A stretch of DNA of 11,470 nt from JABHVE01 sp047517625. GTDB taxonomy: Bacteria; Pseudomonadota; Alphaproteobacteria; UBA2966; CAIVPW01. The position numbers and the translations under genes were made by a program. The DNA lies in assembly GCA_047517625.1 (NCBI GenBank), contig JAKZSO010000067.1, positions 1 through 11,470 of the forward strand, written 5' to 3'. The first letter of the stretch is position 1; every line of letters starts with the position of its first letter. The notes below the pieces were generated by a model. That model saw only the letters and a list, made by a program, of their open reading frames with translations, was not told the origin of the DNA and searched no databases. Shown in pieces: positions 7,381-11,470 of the stretch.

Positions 7381-7907
7381 TCGTCGGCCTCGCCCGGCTT
7401 TTTCCGGCGCCGGACCCCGGGGGTCATCAACAGCATGACGCCGACGCCAGCGGTCAGCACCACCGTAAGCTCGCCCAGGGTGTCAAAGCCGCGATAGCTG
7501 GCCAGCACCGCGGTCACGACGTTGGGGATGCCGGTTTCCAACTCAGCCCGCTCCAAATACCTGGGCGCCACGTGGCGCTGGGCCGGCGCCGCCGCATCGC
7601 CGAACGCCGGCAAGTCCGAGGCCCCATAAAACAGCACGCCGGCGGTGGCCAGAGTCAGGACCAGCGCAAGCCAATGAGATTTCAGCGGCTGCACCTCGAC
7701 CGAGCTGGTAATTGCCAGAGCGCTCAGCAGCAGCACCGTCGTAATACCGGCGCCAACCGCGGCCTCGGCAAAAGCCACGTCCACGGCATCCAACAGCACG
7801 AAGGTTCCGGCCATCAGCAGGCTGAAAAAGCTCGACAGCATGACCGTGGCGATCAGGCTTCTGCGGCGGATGATCGCAAACGCCACCACCACCAAAAACG
7901 CCAGCAA
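7377..7907 (-). CDS. DUF4040/MbhD-MbhE protein, stand-alone C-terminal part of MrpA
   Basis: This protein of about 176 residues has two joined modules. Residues 1-70 carry the DUF4040/MbhD signature DAVDVAFAEAAVGAGITT, with the conserved Glu48. Residues of about 78-165 carry the MbhE-like signature PNVVTAVLASYRGFDTLGE. In Bacillus MrpA these modules are the C-terminal part of one large protein behind a NuoL-like domain; here they are a separate gene, as MbhD and MbhE are in archaeal Mbh clusters. The start is uncertain. The first usable codon is TTG at 7907, 11 bases after the mnhG stop, without a clear Shine-Dalgarno. The frame is open upstream (VITTLVNVS before the TTG) without ATG or GTG, so a non-standard start or a slightly longer protein is possible. 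The basic, then acidic C-terminus (RRRKKPGEADE) overlaps the mnhB start. Confidence 0.88.
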   Translation of the reverse strand: MLAFLVVVAFAIIRRRSLIATVMLSSFFSLLMAGTFVLLDAVDVAFAEAAVGAGITTVLLLSALAITSSVEVQPLKSHWLALVLTLATAGVLFYGASDLPAFGDAAAPAQRHVAPRYLERAELETGIPNVVTAVLASYRGFDTLGELTVVLTAGVGVMLLMTPGVRRRKKPGEADE

Positions 7908-7918
7908 GGAGACATTGA

Positions 7919-8332
7919 CTAGGGTTGTGATGACGGCGCTCCCCGTTGCTCTGTCGGCTCGGCGTCAGAGTGGGGCTCCGGCGCGGTGGCGTCAGCAACC
8001 CCAGGCCTTGACGCTGCCGCGCCCTCGGCGCCGGTTGGCTCGATCCCGGAGCGGTGGGCGGCGGCGGCCAACGCATAGGTGGCCGCCGGATTTGTGAAGA
8101 ACATAAAGAACCCGATCAACACCAATTTGACGGTGATGAGCGTCAGGCCGCCCTGGATCATCAATCCCGCCAAAATCAGGTAGGCGGCGCCGGTGTCGGT
8201 GATGCCCGAGGCATGAAGGCGGGTGTAAAAATCGGGCAGGCGGATCATGCCGATGCCCCCAGCCACGGCGAAAAATCCGCCGCTCAGCAACAGCCCCCAG
8301 CTGACCAGGTCCAGGGCGGCGCCGACGGTCAC
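7919..8332 (-). CDS. mnhG: Na+/H+ antiporter subunit G (MnhG/MrpG)
   Basis: This 137-residue protein has three helices in its first 95 residues. The MrpG signature is GGIGMIRLPDFYTRLHASGI followed by TDTGAAYL. The GTG start at 8332 overlaps the mnhF stop (GTGA). Residues of about 95-137 form an Ala/Pro/Glu-rich, probably disordered tail (for example PTGAEGAAASRPGVADATAP). Such a tail is longer than in the compact MrpG proteins I know, and it runs up to the next gene. I call the core firmly; the tail's function is unknown. Confidence 0.92.
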   Translation of the reverse strand: MTVGAALDLVSWGLLLSGGFFAVAGGIGMIRLPDFYTRLHASGITDTGAAYLILAGLMIQGGLTLITVKLVLIGFFMFFTNPAATYALAAAAHRSGIEPTGAEGAAASRPGVADATAPEPHSDAEPTEQRGAPSSQP

Positions 8333-8604
8333 ACCCGCCGCCCGAACAGCCGCAACACAGCGACGACGCTGATAAAATTGATCAAGGCATAGACCAAGGC
8401 GATGTCGAGGAACTCTGGCCGGCCGGCCAAAAACCCCAGCAAGGCGATCAGTAACGTGGTTTTGGTGGTCATCATGTTCACCGCCAACACCCGGTCATAG
8501 ACGGTGGGGCCCATCACGGCCCGGGCCAAAGCCAGAGCCATCGTGGCAATCACAGCCAATGCCGCGACGGCGAACATTTCGGTTCCGCCCAGGCTCAGGC
8601 TCAC
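8329..8604 (-). CDS. mnhF: Na+/H+ antiporter subunit F (MnhF/MrpF)
   Basis: This is a 91-residue three-helix protein, normal length for MrpF. The signature is RAVMGPTVYDRVLAVN in the first loop, then FLDIALVYALINFISVVAVL in the last helix. Where many MrpF proteins read DRVxALD or DRVxAVD, this one reads DRVLAVN, so the second acidic residue of the motif is Asn while the DRV aspartate is kept. The start is GTG at 8604, overlapping the mnhE stop (GTGA), and the stop in turn overlaps the mnhG start. The tight coupling suggests that E, F and G are made in matched amounts. Confidence 0.92.
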   Translation of the reverse strand: MSLSLGGTEMFAVAALAVIATMALALARAVMGPTVYDRVLAVNMMTTKTTLLIALLGFLAGRPEFLDIALVYALINFISVVAVLRLFGRRV

Positions 8605-9077
8605 CTATTGCCCTCCACTGCAACCACAAGGCGGTTCATCGTGCCCTCGCGTAAATCATTGGCGGCCTCGGTGGTCAGGGCATGGACAAGGATCTCGGAT
8701 CCCTCCAATTCCACGCTTACCGTACCTGGAGTTAGCGTTATGGAATTGACATAAATCACTCGGCCGAGGTCAGTGCGCTGGGTCGCGCGGACCCGGAACA
8801 TTCGGGGGGAGATTGGCAACGACGGTCCAAGCACCCGGCGGGCCACGTCGACGTTCGCGCGCATAACCTGAACCAACAGCCAAAACCAGTACCAGAGGAT
8901 CCGCAGGCCAAGGTGCATGGGGTGGCCTTCCCGGTCGACCACATCCATGCGCAACGCAATGGCAACGGCCAGGCCGGTGGAAATGCCACCCAGTCCCAGC
9001 AAGAATGGGGTGTAATGGCCTGACAACAGCAGCCAGACACCGTAAAGCACGGCTGCAAGGCTTATCGCGTGGAACAA
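8601..9077 (-). CDS. mnhE: Na+/H+ antiporter subunit E (MnhE/MrpE), first gene of the operon
   Basis: This 158-residue protein has two N-terminal hydrophobic segments (about 3-41) and a third (about 61-73). It then has the soluble C-terminal domain of MrpE with INSITLTPGTVSVELEG-type residues (here VNSITLTPGTVSVELEG, about 110-126), the family signature. An in-frame TAG 12 bases upstream limits the start, leaving TTG at 9077 as the only reasonable codon. It is supported by AGGGGG at 9083-9088 with a five-base spacer. It leads the antiporter operon, so the operon promoter should lie in the 9078-9335 intergenic region. The rare TTG start could hold down expression of the first subunit. Confidence 0.92.
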   Translation of the reverse strand: MFHAISLAAVLYGVWLLLSGHYTPFLLGLGGISTGLAVAIALRMDVVDREGHPMHLGLRILWYWFWLLVQVMRANVDVARRVLGPSLPISPRMFRVRATQRTDLGRVIYVNSITLTPGTVSVELEGSEILVHALTTEAANDLREGTMNRLVVAVEGNR

Positions 9078-9335
9078 GGCGGCCCCCTAACTGCCGGTAC
9101 CCAGCAAAACCCAACCCAACATTTGGTGACCGGCGCGCGCCGCCCGGCGATCAACACCTGCCGCCGATCTGTAGGGTAGTACGCCAGACGCGCCGTTGCC
9201 AGCACCACGGGATGTCAGGCTTGGGGCGCCGCCGGGCTTGGTTAATGATCGGTTGTGATTTGCCTTGAAAGGTGCGAAGGTTCCCGCTGCCGGTTTATGT
9301 TTGGCAGAGGGCAGGGGGGTAAAGGCCCTAAGAAT
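9078..9335. other. Divergent intergenic region between mnhE and the cold-shock gene
   Basis: This 258-base space must hold the promoters of both the antiporter operon (leftward) and the cold-shock gene (rightward). It contains a perfect 12-base palindrome, CGGCGCGCGCCG, at 9131-9142, and a G-rich run at 9313-9319. I found no convincing -35/-10 pair on either strand. Leftward, CTGGCA followed by TACCCT is the best but is weak. Frames open through the region on the minus strand are antisense shadows of the cold-shock gene and lack any recognisable domain. Confidence 0.5.
9083..9088 (-). promoter_or_regulatory. Shine-Dalgarno of mnhE
   Basis: AGGGGG on the minus strand lies five bases before the TTG codon at 9077. 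It overlaps the in-frame stop that excludes a longer mnhE, so together they fix the start. Confidence 0.6.
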
Positions 9336-9881
9336 ATGGGCGAAATAGAGCAGGTTACCGCTGAGGCTGGGCAAGAATCGTTTAGTGTTATCGGGCGCGT
9401 AAAGTGGTTCAACGCAGTAAAGGGCTATGGATTTATCACCCCGGACGAAATGCCGGGGGACGTGTTCATCCATCATTCGGCCTTGCGTCAGGCCGGGCAC
9501 GAAGCGGTAGAACAGGGCACGACGATAACGTGTGAAGCGGTTCGTGGCCCGAAAGGGTTGCAAGCGGTTCGTGTTGTCTCGGTGGACACCAGCACCTCTG
9601 TGCCGATAGAGGAACGCGACACCCGCACGCCGGACGATTTCCCGTCCGTCGAGGCCGAAGGCGATTTCTTTGAAGCCACGGCCAAATGGTTCAACGGCGA
9701 AAAAGGATATGGCTTCGTCACCCGGGGCGAAGGAACCGCGGATGTGTTCGTTCACATCAAGGCCCTGCGCAAAGTGGGGATCGAAGAATTGCTTCCCGGT
9801 CAGGTCTTGAGGGTCCGGGTCGGCCAGGGCCCCAAGGGCCCCCAGGTTGCAGAAATTGAACTTATGGAGCAGCCGGAATAG
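9336..9881 (+). CDS. Protein with two cold-shock domains
   Basis: This is a cytoplasmic nucleic-acid-binding protein of 181 residues with two CspA-type OB-fold domains. Domain 1 is at about 16-84, with RNP1 KGYGFI (29-34) and RNP2 VFIHHS (43-48). Domain 2 is at about 111-178, with RNP1 KGYGFV (123-128) and RNP2 VFVHIK (137-142). They are joined by an acidic linker (about 85-110). Double-CSD proteins of this type are common in Alphaproteobacteria and act as RNA chaperones or stress regulators; this one's targets are unknown. I chose ATG at 9336 because it starts at the usual distance from domain 1. An upstream ATG at 9297 would add a Gly/Lys-rich leader (MFGRGQGGKGPKN) and cannot be excluded. 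The Shine-Dalgarno is weak for both. The gene's 3' end overlaps thiY tail to tail. Confidence 0.93.
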   Translation: MGEIEQVTAEAGQESFSVIGRVKWFNAVKGYGFITPDEMPGDVFIHHSALRQAGHEAVEQGTTITCEAVRGPKGLQAVRVVSVDTSTSVPIEERDTRTPDDFPSVEAEGDFFEATAKWFNGEKGYGFVTRGEGTADVFVHIKALRKVGIEELLPGQVLRVRVGQGPKGPQVAEIELMEQPE

Positions 9882-10821
9882 GCAACTCCACGGCGTAGGC
9901 GTTCACCGCTAAGACCTCGGGGATCAAGCCCCGGGCTTTCATGAATTCTCCAAATCGAATGTAGCGTCCCTGGTCCAACGCGCCCGGGCGCAGCGCGAAG
10001 CGGGGCAGGGTGTCGGCCCATGCCCGGCGGTTCAGGTCGTCGTCCAGTTCGTCGCGGCCTTTTATGAACAGCGCCCAGGCCTCGTCCGGATGGTTGACCA
10101 TGAATTGCACCGCGCGCTCCAGCCCGGCGACGAACCGCCCCAGCCGGGGATCGTCCAGGCGATCGGCGTTGGCCACCAGGATAAGTTCGTCATAAGCGGG
10201 AACGCCCTCTTCCTCGACAAAAAACGCCCGGCCCGGGCGGCCGACGATGTCCATTTGATTGAGTTCGAAATTGCGAAAGGCGCCGATCACCGCATCGACC
10301 TGGCCTGAAATCAAAGCGGGGGAAAGAGAGAAATTGACGTTCACCAGTTCCACATCATCCAGGGTCAACCCGTGGCGCTCCAACATGGCCCCCAACAGGG
10401 CGTCTTCGAACCCCCCCACCGAAAATCCTATTCTGCGCCCGGCCAAGTCGGCGATGGATTGGATCGGCCCACTTTTCAGAACGACTAAAGAATTCAGTGG
10501 GGTCGCTACCAAGGTCGCGATCCGCCGCAACGGCAGGCCCTCGGCCACCGCCATGTACAGCTGGGGTTGATAGGTGATGGCCAAATCGGCGCGGCCCGCC
10601 GCCACCAGTTTTGGCGGGTCGTTGGGGTCGGCCGGCGCGATGATCTCGACCTCCAGCCCCGCATCGGCGAAGTACCCGCGTTCAAGGGCCACGAAAATCG
10701 GCCCATGATCGGGGTTGATGAACCAATCGAGAATCAGCGTCAGGGTTTCCTGAGCCGAAGCGGGTGTGATGGCTGCTGGCAAAAACGCCACCATCAAAAT
10801 CGCCAGCAATTTTGCCCGCAT
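9862..10821 (-). CDS. thiY: ThiY-like ABC transporter substrate-binding protein
   Basis: This 319-residue periplasmic binding protein belongs to the NMT1/THI5-like family. Residues 1-23 are a signal peptide (MRAKLLAILMVAFLPAAITP, then ASA before Gln24). The mature part begins with LDWFINPDHGPIFVALERGY (31-50), followed by PADPNDPPKLVAAGRADLAI (63-82), YQPQL, LVATPLNSLVVLKSGPI, GFSVGGFEDALLGAML and NFSLSPALISGQVDAVIG. This pattern is that of ThiY, which binds the thiamine pyrimidine precursor (formylaminopyrimidine) for uptake. Ligand identity is inference; other THI5-like importers look similar. Two ATGs lie six bases apart. The one at 10821 has AGGAGG at ideal spacing, whereas the one at 10827 directly abuts it. 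The upstream permease ends at 10824, so the pair is translationally coupled. The stop overlaps the convergent cold-shock gene by 20 bases. Confidence 0.85.
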   Translation of the reverse strand: MRAKLLAILMVAFLPAAITPASAQETLTLILDWFINPDHGPIFVALERGYFADAGLEVEIIAPADPNDPPKLVAAGRADLAITYQPQLYMAVAEGLPLRRIATLVATPLNSLVVLKSGPIQSIADLAGRRIGFSVGGFEDALLGAMLERHGLTLDDVELVNVNFSLSPALISGQVDAVIGAFRNFELNQMDIVGRPGRAFFVEEEGVPAYDELILVANADRLDDPRLGRFVAGLERAVQFMVNHPDEAWALFIKGRDELDDDLNRRAWADTLPRFALRPGALDQGRYIRFGEFMKARGLIPEVLAVNAYAVELPIPAAP

Positions 10822-10823
10822 TG

Positions 10824-11470
10824 TCATCCTCCTGAAGCTTGGCGGTCGCCCGGACCGGACTCTGCCTGCCATGGAATCATCCGCCGCAATCCCCAATCGA
10901 CCGTGAAATAGGTCGCCAACGCCAGCGCCGCCAAAGTCGCCAGGGCCGCAAACATCAAATCGGTTTGCATGCGGCCATTGGCATGCAGCATGACGTAACC
11001 AAGGCCCGCACCCGACCCCACCCATTCGCCAATCACGGCGCCAATCGGGGCGACGGCGGCGCCGACCCGCAGCCCCGACGCCAGGCCCGGCAGGGCGGCG
11101 GGAATGCGAATGTGCCGCAGCACGGCTAATGGTCGATTGCCCCCGGTCATGGTTTGGGCCAGGTCCAACCACCCGGGCTCGGTGCGGCGCAAGCCATCCA
11201 AGAACGCCGTGGCCACGGGGAAATAGATGATCAGCGCCGCCATGGTTACTTTGGATGCCATGCCATAGCCCAGCCACAGAACCAGTAGTGGCGCCAAGGC
11301 GAACACCGGCACGGCTTGGCTCACCACCAAAACCGGCATCAGCCAGCGCCGGGCCGGGGCGAAGGAAATAATCGCCAACGCACTGACGACGCCGACCACC
11401 GTGCCTAGGCCCAACCCCATCAGAATTTCCGCGCCGGTGACCGTGGCGTGCTCAGCCAGGTAGACAACAT
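10824..11470 (-). CDS. thiX: ThiX-like ABC transporter permease, partial (5' end beyond window)
   Basis: This is a binding-protein-dependent transport permease (BPD_transp_1, PF00528); at least 215 residues are visible and the frame is still open at the window edge. The visible part starts VVYLAEHATVTGAEILMGLG, which matches the interior HxxVTxxExLxG entry of such permeases. The internal ATG at 11420 is therefore not the true start. The coupling (EAA-like) loop is seen as AQTMTGGNRPLAVLRHIRIP followed by ALPGLASGLRVGAAVAPIGA. After it come the GEWVGSGAGLGYVM segment and a last helix before a basic, then Gly-rich tail. It lies immediately upstream of thiY with an ATGA junction, so it is the membrane subunit of that importer. 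The symbol rests on this partnership. Confidence 0.82.
   Translation of the reverse strand, partial: VVYLAEHATVTGAEILMGLGLGTVVGVVSALAIISFAPARRWLMPVLVVSQAVPVFALAPLLVLWLGYGMASKVTMAALIIYFPVATAFLDGLRRTEPGWLDLAQTMTGGNRPLAVLRHIRIPAALPGLASGLRVGAAVAPIGAVIGEWVGSGAGLGYVMLHANGRMQTDLMFAALATLAALALATYFTVDWGLRRMIPWQAESGPGDRQASGG
10828..10833 (-). promoter_or_regulatory. Shine-Dalgarno deciding the thiY start
   Basis: AGGAGG on the minus strand is located in the last sense codons of the permease gene. It lies six bases from ATG 10821 and zero bases from ATG 10827, so initiation at 10821 is favoured. Confidence 0.75.

Noticed and set aside
7543..8076. 177-residue frame on the minus strand across mnhG and the DUF4040 gene
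   Set aside because: It is an Arg/Pro-rich shadow frame, typical of GC-rich DNA, overlapping two well-supported genes.
9087..9755. 222-residue open frame on the minus strand over the cold-shock gene
   Set aside because: It is the antisense of a clear two-domain cold-shock protein, has no domain or membrane pattern, and ends only because of the TAG in front of mnhE.
9916..9935. Hairpin CTCGGGG-loop-CCCCGGG 35 bases after the cold-shock stop as a terminator
   Set aside because: The seven-base stem contains a T-G pair and is followed by CTTTC, not a T run, and it is coding sequence of thiY; suggestive only.
10822..11277. Long N-terminal extension of the thiY frame
   Set aside because: It overlaps the permease gene out of frame and has no family features; a signal peptide and an AGGAGG site place the start at 10821.
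1..11470. CRISPR array, tRNA, rRNA or insertion sequence
   Set aside because: No regular repeat-spacer pattern, no tRNA-like cloverleaf or rRNA stretch, and no transposase or terminal inverted repeats were seen.

Overview
This GC-rich window looks like chromosomal DNA of an alphaproteobacterium, probably of the Rhodospirillales type. The evidence is the GC-rich codon use, the two-domain cold-shock protein common in that class, and the style of the antiporter cluster. The taxonomic call is inference from protein character only.

Region 1 (152-9077, all on the minus strand, transcribed from right to left) is one compact gene string of twelve genes. In transcription order it encodes a complete Mrp/Mnh-type multisubunit cation/proton antiporter: MnhE, MnhF, MnhG, a DUF4040 protein equivalent to the C-terminal part of MrpA (MbhD+MbhE), MnhB, MnhC, and three separate ND2/ND4/NuoL-like antiporter subunits. 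An unrecognised 124-residue two-helix membrane protein sits between the second and third of these. The string ends with a small DUF4149-type membrane protein and a ChaN-like (DUF399) haem-binding protein. Nearly every junction is a stop/start overlap (GTGA, ATGA or TGATG) or a gap of 12 bases or less, which implies one transcript with coupled translation. The E-F-G-(D/E)-B-C-D order is that of the archaeal Mbh/Mrp membrane module, not of the Bacillus mrpABCDEFG operon. MrpA is split, and a third antiporter-type subunit has been added. No hydrogenase, NADH dehydrogenase or DabA-like partner lies in the window. The last gene, chaN, carries two apparent one-base losses, so it is a pseudogene or contains sequence errors.

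Region 2 (9078-9335) is the divergent intergenic space between the antiporter operon and the cold-shock gene. It holds a 12-base GC palindrome and a Shine-Dalgarno for mnhE, but no promoter I would defend.

Region 3 (9336-9881, plus strand) is a protein with two cold-shock domains. Its 3' end overlaps the 3' end of the next, convergent gene by 20 bases.

Region 4 (9862-11470, minus strand) is the distal part of a thiamine-precursor-type ABC importer: a ThiY-like periplasmic binding protein, and upstream of it a permease that runs off the right edge. The ATPase and any riboswitch would lie outside the window.

The most unusual content is the three-pump Mrp-like complex with its unknown small subunit and a DUF4149/ChaN tail.
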